From NCBI GenBank assembly GCA_035495855.1, contig DATJFD010000033.1, positions 1-28,738 of the forward strand: a DNA stretch of 28,738 nucleotides, given 5' to 3'. Position 1 is the first letter of the stretch. Each line of letters begins with the position of its first letter. This DNA is from JAHFIW01 sp035495855. Lineage in GTDB: Bacteria; Patescibacteriota; Patescibacteriia; SG8-24. Below, in pieces: positions 6,665-13,843 of the stretch. A program made the translations under genes and the position numbers. The notes under the pieces are model-generated. The model had not been told where the DNA came from. It made no database searches and was given only the letters and a program-made list of their open reading frames with translations.

Positions 6665-7657
6665 TTACTTTTTTTTGCCTCCTACGGATCGGGCCGTGAA
6701 GGTGACCGAGACGACCTTCCCTCCGTCCCTTCGCGCGACGATGCGGCACTCGAACAATCCCTGCGCAAGCGACGTCCTTCCCATGCCGCCCGCCCTGAAA
6801 TGCTCTTCCCGTCCGGTCCTGAACACGCCCCGGAGCTTCGCGCCCGCTTCCTTGCGGACCGCTGCGGGGAGATAGTCGTAAAGGATCGTACCGACGACGT
6901 CTTCCCTCGTCCGGCCCATGATCTCCCTGTTGGCGACCAGAAAGACGCCGTCGCGGTCGATGGTCGCGATGAGATCGGGCGAGCCTTCCGCGAGCGCCCG
7001 CCATTCGGCGACCGTCTTCGACAGCGCTACCTCCGCCCGCGCGCGCCTCGCAGCGTCGATGGTGACGCTGATGCCGCCGATGATGCGCCCGCGTTCGTCC
7101 TTGTACGGCACGGTGACGACGTCGAAGCTCCTTTTGCCGGACCTCGTCGTGCGCTCGATCGTCCTGCCCCGCAGGGCCGCGCGGTCCTCCGCGAAGCCGC
7201 CCCGGGCGGACAGTTCGTGCAGCGAGCGGCCGAGCAACTTATGCGACGGGAGGCCGAAACGCGGTACGGTATCGCCGCTCACGAACGTGATGAGGCCATC
7301 GAGGTCGAAGGCGACGATGACGACCGGCGTCTGCGTGAGGATGGCCCGCAGCCAGACGCCCTTCTGTTTCCGCGTTCTCAGCGTCGGGTCGATGGCCTGG
7401 AGGAACGGCGCCGCGACACGCGCGTTGAGGGCGTAATAATGGAAATTGCCGGCCCGGCGGACGCTGACGAACCCGGACCTCGTGAGGCGCTGGAGGTTAT
7501 GGGACACGAGCGGCTGCGGCAGGCCGAACATGGCCGCCAGCTCGGTGACGTTCTTTTCGCCGCCGATGAGGGCGAAAAGGATGTTCAGGCGGGCTTTGTT
7601 GGCGAGCGTGCCGAGGAGAGCCCTTTCGGCGCTCCTGTTCATCTTTACGGGATGCAT
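6665..7657 (-). CDS. ArsR-type HTH regulator with two PAS domains
   Basis: 330 residues. Residues about 8-85 form an ArsR-like winged helix (LANKARLNILFAL, then VTELAAMFGLPQPLVSHNLQ and the wing VRRAGNFHYYALN). Residues about 102-205 are a first PAS domain (TPVVIVAFDLDGLITFVSGD), and about 215-320 a second (EWRALAEGSPDLIATIDRDG, ANREIMGRTREDVVG). There is no histidine kinase, GGDEF or other output, so the DNA-binding domain is the output and PAS the input. ArsR metal-binding cysteines are absent. It starts 5 bases after the small gene upstream and is followed by a DAC-like gene. ATG 7657 is chosen; ATG 7642 is an alternative. One-component HTH-PAS-PAS is an uncommon arrangement. Confidence 0.85.
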   Translation of the reverse strand: MHPVKMNRSAERALLGTLANKARLNILFALIGGEKNVTELAAMFGLPQPLVSHNLQRLTRSGFVSVRRAGNFHYYALNARVAAPFLQAIDPTLRTRKQKGVWLRAILTQTPVVIVAFDLDGLITFVSGDTVPRFGLPSHKLLGRSLHELSARGGFAEDRAALRGRTIERTTRSGKRSFDVVTVPYKDERGRIIGGISVTIDAARRARAEVALSKTVAEWRALAEGSPDLIATIDRDGVFLVANREIMGRTREDVVGTILYDYLPAAVRKEAGAKLRGVFRTGREEHFRAGGMGRTSLAQGLFECRIVARRDGGKVVSVTFTARSVGGKKK

Positions 7658-7662
7658 GGAGG

Positions 7663-7821
7663 TCACTTCGGCTTGGAAAAAAGGTCGGCACGCAAGGCGA
7701 TGAACCCGAGCGCGGCGAAAAGCGCGGCCTCGAGCCAGTTCCTCTTCTGCACGGCCTCGATCAACGCGATCCCGAAGAAAAGGATGAAGACGGTCAGGTT
7801 CGTCCGGGGGATGCGCTGCAT
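7663..7821 (-). CDS. Small two-helix membrane protein (52 aa)
   Basis: 52 residues, MQRIPRTNLTVFILFFGIAL and onward, with two hydrophobic segments (about 9-23 and 31-43) and a basic C-terminus (LFSKPK). It ends 5 bases before the ArsR-PAS-PAS start, which supports it as a real first gene of that operon. A possible TACACT -10 ends only 8 bases before the ATG. No family is recognised. Confidence 0.65.
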   Translation of the reverse strand: MQRIPRTNLTVFILFFGIALIEAVQKRNWLEAALFAALGFIALRADLFSKPK

Positions 7822-7829
7822 ATGACCGC

Positions 7830-7858
7830 AGTGTACCGCTTCCGACGGGCCGCGGAAA
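7830..7858 (-). promoter_or_regulatory. Possible promoter giving a near-leaderless message
   Basis: The minus strand reads TTTCCG, 17 bases, TACACT, with the -10 ending 8 bases before the ATG at 7821. The -35 is poor. Confidence 0.3.
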
Positions 7859-7863
7859 GCGAC

Positions 7864-7897
7864 GCAAAAAGGAACGGCGAAGCCGTTCGCTTTTTGC
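7864..7897 (-). terminator. Rho-independent terminator of the 84-aa zinc-ribbon gene
   Basis: A long stem built from GCAAAAAG/CTTTTTGC around AACGGC/GCCGTT with a short loop. It lies 28 bases after the stop at 7926 and separates that gene from the signalling operon. Confidence 0.8.
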
Positions 7898-7925
7898 TGT
7901 CCCGTCGGACAGGCGCGGCAAGGCG

Positions 7926-8180
7926 CTAGACCGCCTGGAGCATGACGATGACCTCGTCGAGCTTGCGCTCGATGGCGTCGAGGCGCTCCTGCGGGATCAC
8001 GTTCTGCACGAGCGGAGCCGCGGCGGCCGCCTCCCCCTCGGCCTTGGCGGTCGCGCCGCAGCCCCCGTTCCTGGCGTCGCAGGACCAGAACGCTGGGTAA
8101 GGCTTGTTCTTGGCCTTGCTCACGCCCGCGGGCACGAGCCGCATCGTCTGATCGCACTTCTCGCAGATCTTGGTGACCAT
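7926..8180 (-). CDS. Small zinc-ribbon protein with C-terminal helix
   Basis: 84 residues. C6, C9, C34 and C41 make a zinc ribbon (ICEKCDQTMRLVPAG, FWSCDARNGGCGA) resembling the topoisomerase/zf-type fingers that bind nucleic acid. After an Ala-rich linker, residues 65-82 (ERLDAIERKLDEVIVML) form an amphipathic helix similar to the one at the end of the 5191-5568 product. The promoter at 8245-8273 and terminator at 7864-7897 make it a single-gene unit. Function unknown. Confidence 0.8.
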   Translation of the reverse strand: MVTKICEKCDQTMRLVPAGVSKAKNKPYPAFWSCDARNGGCGATAKAEGEAAAAAPLVQNVIPQERLDAIERKLDEVIVMLQAV

Positions 8181-8244
8181 AAAAGAAGGTCAGTGAATGA
8201 GACCGGACGCGAAAGAACGGCGGATTATGAAAGAACCGGCGCCG

Positions 8245-8273
8245 AACATAGTCGAGCCGCCGGTTCCCGTCAA
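8245..8273 (-). promoter_or_regulatory. Promoter of the 84-aa zinc-ribbon gene
   Basis: The minus strand reads TTGACG, 17 bases, TATGTT, followed by an untranslated leader of about 60 bases before the ATG at 8180. A GAACCGGCG / CGCCGGTTC inverted repeat (8233-8265) overlaps the -10 and spacer and could be an operator or a weak terminator of the DoxX gene. Confidence 0.6.
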
Positions 8274-8285
8274 ATGTTCCCGTGA

Positions 8286-8876
8286 TCAGGTCGCCGCCCC
8301 GCCAGCTTTCGGCGCTGGCAGCGGTCCCATGTCTTCGTGACGCACGCTCCAGGGGGTGCCGAGGCGGCGCAGGAGCCACCGGTCGAGGCCCCAATAGCCG
8401 GCCGTCTTCCAGGCGAGCATCAGGATGATCGCGCCGAGGAACAGCACGGGATTGGTCGAGGCGCTGCCCGCGAGCATGAAGTTGAAGTTCATGAAGGCGC
8501 CGAAGAACGCCGCGATGCCGACGAAGGCGCCGACGATGAGCGCGATGCCGACGAGCAGTTCGCCATAGGCGATCAGCTTCGCGAACCACGTGTAGTGCCC
8601 TCCGTCGAGCAGTGCCTGGAGGAACGCGCGGAACCAGGCATAGGTGATGGCCGGTTTCGCGGGCGCATCGGGGATCATGACCGCCTTCTCCCAATAGCCT
8701 TTGAGCGCCGAGCCGCCCGCCGTCCATGCGGGGCTCGTGACCTTGTGCCAGCCGGCGACGAGCCACTCGTAGCCGACGTAGACGCGGATGACCGTCCAGA
8801 CCCAGGTCCAGGCGCCCGTCTCCGAGAACATCTTCTTCGTGATCGGCGGATCTGCAACGACGGCGTTCGCAGCCAT
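8286..8876 (-). CDS. DoxX/DoxD-family membrane protein
   Basis: 196 residues with four hydrophobic helices. Family-like stretches are RVYVGYEWLVAGWHKV near residue 32, KLIAYGELLVGIALIVGAF near 100, and FGAFMNFNFMLAGSASTNPV near 124. DoxX proteins are small quinone-linked or redox-associated membrane proteins; the DoxD relatives form thiosulfate:quinone oxidoreductase, but no DoxA partner is nearby, so the substrate is unknown. The insert between helices 1 and 2 (LKGYWEKAVMIPDAPAKP...AWFRAFL) fits the longer DoxX type. An extended -10 promoter is visible at 8921-8929. It is transcribed on its own. Confidence 0.85.
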   Translation of the reverse strand: MAANAVVADPPITKKMFSETGAWTWVWTVIRVYVGYEWLVAGWHKVTSPAWTAGGSALKGYWEKAVMIPDAPAKPAITYAWFRAFLQALLDGGHYTWFAKLIAYGELLVGIALIVGAFVGIAAFFGAFMNFNFMLAGSASTNPVLFLGAIILMLAWKTAGYWGLDRWLLRRLGTPWSVRHEDMGPLPAPKAGGAAT

Positions 8877-8920
8877 AGAGCGAGGCTGCCCCGAAGGGCG
8901 AAAATTGCCTTAACAAAGGC

Positions 8921-8929
8921 ATTATACCA
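8921..8929 (-). promoter_or_regulatory. Consensus extended -10 promoter of the DoxX gene
   Basis: The minus strand reads TGGTATAAT, a perfect extended -10, 44 bases before the ATG at 8876. The 16 bases at 8924-8939 are identical to 4145-4160. The upstream part lies inside the end of the 8941 gene. Confidence 0.65.
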
Positions 8930-8940
8930 CGGAACGGCCC

Positions 8941-10020
8941 TTATTGATACTGGATGAAGGACGGCGACGGCGTGAGCTGCAGGACTTCCGCGGGCGTGAG
9001 CAGCCGCGAGCCGGGGCGCTTGATGTCGTTCTTGTAGAACAATTTGAAGCCAGTGAACTGGACCGGCTCGGGCGCGATCCAGGAGCGGTAGGTGCTGTAC
9101 TTCTTGGCCTCCGGACCCCAGCCGTCCATGTCCATCACGACCTGTACTTCGGGCAGCGGCTCGATGGCGGTCGCGTGCGTGACCATCTCGCGGGTGTAGC
9201 GATGCACGATGAGCACCTTCGGCGGCAGGTCATGCTCCCGCACCAGCCCGGCGAGATACCGCGCCGCCTCGTTCACCTCGGCCGCGTCCACGGTGCCGAC
9301 CTTCGTTCCCGGCCGCGCGCCCGACCCCCGGAGCGCGAACTCCGGATCGATGGCGAGATGCACCTGCGGCTTCTCGAGGAAAGGCTCGAGCGAACGGACC
9401 TCGGTCATGACGTCCGCGAGCCCGGCCTGGACCTCGAGGATGACGATGCCGTCGATCTTCGCCGCCACGTCGAGCGCATGCTGCACCTTCGCGTCCGACA
9501 TCCGCATGCGATAGAGGCCGTCCGTGCCCGCGCCCGCCTGCGCCGGGATGGCGATGTAGTCGATCGCCGGCTGCACCGGCGTGTCGGGGTCGGCGGCTTC
9601 CCAGGCCCGAACCTCCTTGTCGAGCATCTTCAGCATGACCGGCTCGGGATATTCCCCGAGCACGCCCATGCTCTTGGCGGAGAAATTGCCGTAATAGGCG
9701 ACGATGCGCTTGAACGGCAGGATGGCGCCGCCGTTCGGATAAGCGGCAGTGACCGGCCAGAGAGGAGGCTTGGCGGGCGCGTTCACGTCCACGACGGTCG
9801 GCGCGTCTCCCAGATGCGCGAGCCGTCGCATCCGGCGGTCGTACTCGTTCCGGTCGAGCTCCAGACCCTTGCGCTCCGTTACGGACAGTCTGCCCGCCGG
9901 CGAGAGGGCCTCGTTGCGGGGCTCATGGTAGACGACGAAGAACGGCGCGATGATGCACGCCGTCGTCGCTCCCAGCAGGCCGAAGCGCCAGGCGATCGCT
10001 TTCCATGTCGGTCCTTCCAT
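8941..10020 (-). CDS. Membrane-anchored conserved protein, probable alpha/beta barrel, function unknown
   Basis: 359 residues. Residues about 8-30 (AIAWRFGLLGATTACIIAPF) are a signal anchor, so the remainder is outside. From residue about 103 alternating strands and helices run through RIVAYYGNFSAKSMGVLGEY, PAIDYIAIPAQAG, GIVILEVQAG, HLAIDPEFAL, KVLIVHRYTREM and VQVVMDMDGWG, which looks like a TIM-barrel of glycosidase type. Acidic residues ending strands (DPEF, DMDGWG) could be catalytic or sugar-binding. I do not recognise the family; an envelope polysaccharide substrate is only inference. It is a single gene. Confidence 0.7.
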   Translation of the reverse strand: MEGPTWKAIAWRFGLLGATTACIIAPFFVVYHEPRNEALSPAGRLSVTERKGLELDRNEYDRRMRRLAHLGDAPTVVDVNAPAKPPLWPVTAAYPNGGAILPFKRIVAYYGNFSAKSMGVLGEYPEPVMLKMLDKEVRAWEAADPDTPVQPAIDYIAIPAQAGAGTDGLYRMRMSDAKVQHALDVAAKIDGIVILEVQAGLADVMTEVRSLEPFLEKPQVHLAIDPEFALRGSGARPGTKVGTVDAAEVNEAARYLAGLVREHDLPPKVLIVHRYTREMVTHATAIEPLPEVQVVMDMDGWGPEAKKYSTYRSWIAPEPVQFTGFKLFYKNDIKRPGSRLLTPAEVLQLTPSPSFIQYQ

Positions 10021-10068
10021 TAGAGCATCGTTACCGTTCTGCCGCCGGGAGTAAAGCGCGAAGCACCG

Positions 10069-10091
10069 AAAAGCCCCGCGCGCCGCGGGGC
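10069..10091 (-). terminator. Rho-independent terminator of the SRPBCC gene
   Basis: Stem GCCCCGCG / CGCGGGGC with a three-base loop, then four T on the minus strand, 17 bases after the stop at 10108. Confidence 0.8.
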
Positions 10092-10107
10092 CGTGACGGA
10101 CCTTCCG

Positions 10108-10530
10108 TCATCCGTGGCTCTCGACGTGCTTCCTGAAATTCTCAAGGATGGCCTGCCAGCCGCCGCGCTGCTTCTCCTCGCTGTTGATGTTCTCCATGTC
10201 GAACGTCTCCGTGACGCGGACGCCTTCGGGGACCTCCTCGAACCGCACTGCGACGTGCCGGCGGTCGTCGCCGTCCATGTCGTAGTCGATGGCCTCCCGG
10301 CCGTTCACGTTCGTGTAGGTCCCGGTGAGGTCGAAACTGGCGCTCTTGTCCTTGGCGGCCATGACCGTCTTGAATCGGCCGCCGGTCTTGAGATCGTTCT
10401 CGGCGGCGGGGGCTTCCCAGTCGTCCGAGGCGAATGCCCACTGGACGATGTGCGCGGGATCGTTCCAGCAGGCCCAGACCTTTTCGAGAGGGGCTTTGAC
10501 GACGGTTTCGACGGTGATGCTCTTTGCCAT
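10108..10530 (-). CDS. SRPBCC/AHSA1-type protein
   Basis: 140 residues. The N-terminus SITVETVVKAPLEKVWACWN, then DPAHIVQWAFASDDW, GGRFKTVM, and the C-terminal RGGWQAILENFRKHVES are characteristic of the Bet v1-like AHSA1/START superfamily. These are cytoplasmic single-domain proteins with a hydrophobic pocket; some activate Hsp90, most bind unknown small ligands. It begins 10 bases after the upstream lipoprotein gene and shares its transcript, ending at the terminator at 10069. ATG 10530 is chosen because the family begins with the beta strand right there; the frame extends upstream into the lipoprotein gene. Confidence 0.88.
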   Translation of the reverse strand: MAKSITVETVVKAPLEKVWACWNDPAHIVQWAFASDDWEAPAAENDLKTGGRFKTVMAAKDKSASFDLTGTYTNVNGREAIDYDMDGDDRRHVAVRFEEVPEGVRVTETFDMENINSEEKQRGGWQAILENFRKHVESHG

Positions 10531-10540
10531 GGCAGTGAGG

Positions 10541-11521
10541 TTACGGCGCGCTGGCCTGACGTTCCACGTGGTCGTTCTGCGGGTTCGCGTCATGGATGAT
10601 GTCGTACGCCTTCGACGGGCAGAGCGGATAGACGCCGATCGTGACCTTGCTGTAATCGGGCTCTCCCGTCACCGTCGCCGCCGTCGGCGCGATGACCTCC
10701 GCGCTCCCGCTGAACGGCTGATCGATCTGCATCTCCCAGTCCGCGGCTGAGAATCCGCTCCCCTTCCTCGCCAGCGAGACCTGCACCTTCACCGGGCCGG
10801 CGGTCGGCGCATTGCCGACGTTGTCGACGGAGACCTTCGCGCCCATCCTGCCGTCGCCGAGGCGGACGAACTGCCCGTGTCCCGGCGTGACGTCGGCGAG
10901 ATGGAGCTCGAAATCATCCTTGTACGGTTCCTTGACGCCCTTCTCGCCGGGCGGTATGAGCGACGACTGGTTCCTGATGGCGGCGCTCACGGAGAACTTG
11001 CCGACCTGGTCGCAGCAAGGGACGGCAACGCGGGTCTTGAGGTCCATCATCTGGCCGTTCTTGAGCTTTCCGCCCTGCAGGTCCTTGAGCAGCAGGGGGG
11101 CCGTGCCGGTCTCGAAACTTCCGGAGGACTTGCCCTCGAACTGGACGTTCGCCTCCACGCCGAAGAGCGGCGTCTCATCGGAGCTGACCGCGCCGAAATC
11201 ACCCTTGCGCGCGTCGATCATCGCCTTCCATTTGGCGAGGCCCTGTTCGGGCGGGAAATCGGCGCCGAAGTTCTGCACGGTGAGCACGAGGTCCACTTGC
11301 GGACCGTCGCAGCCCGCATCGGTGATCTCGCCCGTGGGGTTCGTGACCGCCTTGATGGCCGTCACGCGGATGTCGGCGGCTCCTTCTTTGGCCGGCGGGG
11401 AGGGCGGCGGCGCGCTCGCTTCCGGCGGCTCGGGGGACGGTGACGGGTTCGAAGAAGACGTATCGCCGCAGCCGGCGCCGATGAGCAGCAAGGCAGCGGA
11501 CAGCATGATGAATTTTTTCAT
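10541..11521 (-). CDS. Lipoprotein with CARDB-like beta domains, function unknown
   Basis: 326 residues. MKKFIMLSAALLLIGAGC is a lipoprotein signal with C18 as the lipid site. A Ser/Pro linker (about 20-45) leads to two beta-rich regions. ADIRVTAIKAVTN, VDLVLTVQNFGADF and KVSVDNVGNAPTAGPVKVQVSL have the pattern of extracellular CARDB or Ig-like adhesion domains. No catalytic motif is seen. Paired cysteines (VAVPCCDQVG) may form disulfides. An extended -10 (TGGTATCAT) lies 31 bases upstream. The SRPBCC gene follows after 10 bases, an odd pairing of surface and cytoplasmic proteins. Confidence 0.78.
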   Translation of the reverse strand: MKKFIMLSAALLLIGAGCGDTSSSNPSPSPEPPEASAPPPSPPAKEGAADIRVTAIKAVTNPTGEITDAGCDGPQVDLVLTVQNFGADFPPEQGLAKWKAMIDARKGDFGAVSSDETPLFGVEANVQFEGKSSGSFETGTAPLLLKDLQGGKLKNGQMMDLKTRVAVPCCDQVGKFSVSAAIRNQSSLIPPGEKGVKEPYKDDFELHLADVTPGHGQFVRLGDGRMGAKVSVDNVGNAPTAGPVKVQVSLARKGSGFSAADWEMQIDQPFSGSAEVIAPTAATVTGEPDYSKVTIGVYPLCPSKAYDIIHDANPQNDHVERQASAP

Positions 11522-11552
11522 GGCAGCGCGATGAAGTATGGCATCGGGTCGA

Positions 11553-11561
11553 ATGATACCA
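11553..11561 (-). promoter_or_regulatory. Extended -10 promoter of the lipoprotein-SRPBCC operon
   Basis: The minus strand reads TGGTATCAT, 31 bases before the ATG at 11521. It follows directly on the T run of the exporter operon terminator. Confidence 0.5.
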
Positions 11562-11590
11562 AAAAGCGCCCGGCGGCGGAACCGGACGCT
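11561..11590 (-). terminator. Terminator of the marR-exporter operon
   Basis: The minus-strand stem AGCGTCCGG / CCGGGCGCT (one G-T pair) followed by TTTTT overlaps the last two bases of the MFS gene. Confidence 0.7.
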
Positions 11591-13100
11591 ATTCCACGTG
11601 CACGGTGACGCCTTTCTTCATTTCCACGTCGGGGATGAGGAAGGCGAGGAACGCGCCGGCGGCCACGATGACGGCGCCGACGATGAACACGGTGCGGTAC
11701 GCGTCCACCTGCGCCTTGAGCGCGATGAGGCGCATGAACGACGCGACGACCGCGGGGTCATGGCTTTGGATGGCGCTGCTCGCGGCGATGTCGAGGACGT
11801 TGGCCTTCATGGCGTACGTGAGGACGGTGCCGAAGATCGCGATGCCGAAGGCGCCGGCGATGTTGCGCCCGAGCGCGAGCACGCTCGACGCGATGCCGAT
11901 CTCGCTCTGCGGTACCGCAGCGGCGACGATGCTGGTGCGCTGCGCCATGCCGAAGCCCATGCCGAACGCCATGATGAACATGGGCACCATGATGTCCCAC
12001 GGGCCGGAACGCACGTCGATGCGCGCGAAAAGCCCTATGCCGATGGCGGCGACGATGGTGCTCGCGAAGATGACGATGCGCGGCTGGACGCGTCCCGTGA
12101 GCCGGCCGCCGATCGGCGCGGCCACCATCATGGCGGCGGCCATCGGCATGAACAGGATGCCGGTCTGCGTCGCGTCGAGGCCCAGGAAGGCCTGCGCGAA
12201 CACGGGGACGAGGAAAAGCCCGCCCATCATGCCCATGAAGACCACGAAGTTGTTGATGAGCGCGTTCAGGAAGACCTTGTTCGCGAAGAACTTGAGGTCG
12301 ACGATCGGTTCGGGATGCCACCGCTCGATGACGACGAAGAGCGCGGTGAACGCCGCGCCGACGCCGAACGCAAGGAGGCTCCTGCCGGAGGTCCAGCCCC
12401 AGTCGAGGCCCTTGTCGAGCACGAGCACCAGCGACGACAGCGCCACGCCGAGCGCGAGCGAGCCGAACCAGTCGAACTTCACCGTCCGGCGGCCGGAGAC
12501 CGATTCGCGGATGAACGCCTGCGCCATGAGCAGGCCGACGATGCCGACCGGCAGGTTGACGAGGAACACCGAGCGCCAGCCGAAGACGTCGATGAGCGGT
12601 CCGCCGATGAGCGGTCCGAACACCGCGGCCGCGGCGAAGGACGACGACCAGATGCCCAGCGCCTGCGCGCGCTCCTTCTGTCCGGGGAACGTCACCGCGA
12701 GGATGGCCATGGCCGTCGGATAGTCCGCGGAACCGGCGATGGCCTGGATGACGCGGAACACGATCATCGAGCCGAGGTTCCAGGCGAAGCCGGCGAGCAC
12801 GGAACCGACGATGAACAATGAGAAGCCAAGGACGTAGATCCTCTTGCGGCCGATGGTGTCGCCGAGCTTGCCCCAGATGGGAACGAACACCGCGTTGGCG
12901 AGGATGTACGCCGTGGCGATCCAGCCGGCCGACGTCACGGTGATGCCGAAGTCATTGATGATCTTCGGCAGCGCCAGGTTCACGATGGTCTGGTCAAGCC
13001 GGCCGAGGAACGTGCCGACGATGACGGTGACGAGCACCATCCAGCGGAGGTCCGCGGGCCGCGCATCGGCTGCGGCGGTGGTCGGGGCGGCCGTCGTCAT
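11589..13100 (-). CDS. MFS drug exporter, DHA2 (EmrB/QacA) family, 14 helices
   Basis: 503 residues. The start of helix 1 reads GTFLGRLDQTIVNLALPKI, with the DHA2 motif LDxTIVNVALP, followed by WIATAYILANAVFVPIWGKL, then GDTIGRKRIYVLG (motif A), and RSVFLVNLPVGIVGLLMA (the conserved NxPxG of DHA2 proteins). The length and about 14 hydrophobic segments fit the family. These proton-driven antiporters export hydrophobic drugs. Two HlyD-type adaptor genes lie directly upstream (3-base gap to the nearer one), and a MarR regulator heads the operon, as in EmrRAB. No TolC-like gene is present, as expected for a single-membrane cell. Confidence 0.93.
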   Translation of the reverse strand: MTTAAPTTAAADARPADLRWMVLVTVIVGTFLGRLDQTIVNLALPKIINDFGITVTSAGWIATAYILANAVFVPIWGKLGDTIGRKRIYVLGFSLFIVGSVLAGFAWNLGSMIVFRVIQAIAGSADYPTAMAILAVTFPGQKERAQALGIWSSSFAAAAVFGPLIGGPLIDVFGWRSVFLVNLPVGIVGLLMAQAFIRESVSGRRTVKFDWFGSLALGVALSSLVLVLDKGLDWGWTSGRSLLAFGVGAAFTALFVVIERWHPEPIVDLKFFANKVFLNALINNFVVFMGMMGGLFLVPVFAQAFLGLDATQTGILFMPMAAAMMVAAPIGGRLTGRVQPRIVIFASTIVAAIGIGLFARIDVRSGPWDIMVPMFIMAFGMGFGMAQRTSIVAAAVPQSEIGIASSVLALGRNIAGAFGIAIFGTVLTYAMKANVLDIAASSAIQSHDPAVVASFMRLIALKAQVDAYRTVFIVGAVIVAAGAFLAFLIPDVEMKKGVTVHVE

Positions 13101-13103
13101 GGC

Positions 13104-13823
13104 TCAACGCGTGAAGATGACGACCTTGGCGGACATCCCGTTCTTGATCTCGGCATAGGCCCGGGCGTCGAACCTGATCCTGACGTTGAACTCCTTCGTC
13201 TCTCGCTTGTCGGAGATGCTGAAGACCGCGCCCGAAGCGCGCGAGGTCGGGCTCACCTCATCGACGGTGCCCACGTAGGTCTTGCCGGAGAACGCGTCAA
13301 CGGTGAACGTGGCGGGCTGTCCAGGCGCGATGTCCTTGAGGCCCTTGTCCTCCTCGATGCGGACTTCGACGCGCAAAGATGAGCGGTCGAGCATGGTCGC
13401 AACGGATTGCCCGGGCGTGAACCGCGTGCCGATGTCGTCATGGACGGAAAGCACCTCGCCGGCGACCTTGGCCTTCACGAGCTCGCCGCCGACGCGGACG
13501 ACGGGTGCGTTCGCCTCGACGACGTCGCCCGGACGGACGTACGTCTCATCGAGCGTGCCCGCGGTCTGCGGCGCGAGATCGATCACGGTGCCCGCGATCT
13601 GGGCCTTGTCGGAGACCACGCGTCCCCCGCCGGCGCGGACGTTCATGAAGGCCGCCGCGCCCACCGCGGCGACGGCCAGCAGGCCGACCGCGACGAGCGC
13701 CGCATCGACGCGCAGGGCGCGCAGGGTCTTCTTCTCCTCGCCGAGGATGGCGCGTTCCTCCGCGACCAGCTTGCGCTGTTCGGCGACGAGTTCTTTTTCT
13801 TCCTTGAGCATGTCGTTCTGCAT
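13104..13823 (-). CDS. HlyD/EmrA-type adaptor with cytoplasmic coiled coil, lacking the periplasmic hairpin
   Basis: 239 residues from the ATG at 13823. Residues 1-36 (KEEKELVAEQRKLVAEERAI) are a charged coiled coil before a membrane helix (about 40-60). Outside is a lipoyl/barrel-sandwich fold (ETYVRPGDVVEANAPVVRVG) that runs straight into its second half (KAKVAGEVLSVHDDIGTRFT) without the long alpha hairpin of EmrA, then a beta barrel (GQPATFTVDAFSGKTYVGTV). It should couple to the adjacent DHA2 exporter. An alternative GTG start at 13847 overlaps the previous stop as GTGA and would suit translational coupling; the ATG gives a more typical N-terminus. Confidence 0.83.
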   Translation of the reverse strand: MQNDMLKEEKELVAEQRKLVAEERAILGEEKKTLRALRVDAALVAVGLLAVAAVGAAAFMNVRAGGGRVVSDKAQIAGTVIDLAPQTAGTLDETYVRPGDVVEANAPVVRVGGELVKAKVAGEVLSVHDDIGTRFTPGQSVATMLDRSSLRVEVRIEEDKGLKDIAPGQPATFTVDAFSGKTYVGTVDEVSPTSRASGAVFSISDKRETKEFNVRIRFDARAYAEIKNGMSAKVVIFTR

Positions 13824-13843
13824 AAGAATTGGGGCGGGGCGCG

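Noticed and set aside
11538..12821. Long plus-strand frame opposite the MFS gene
   Set aside because: Charged shadow translation; the minus strand shows the DHA2 motifs.
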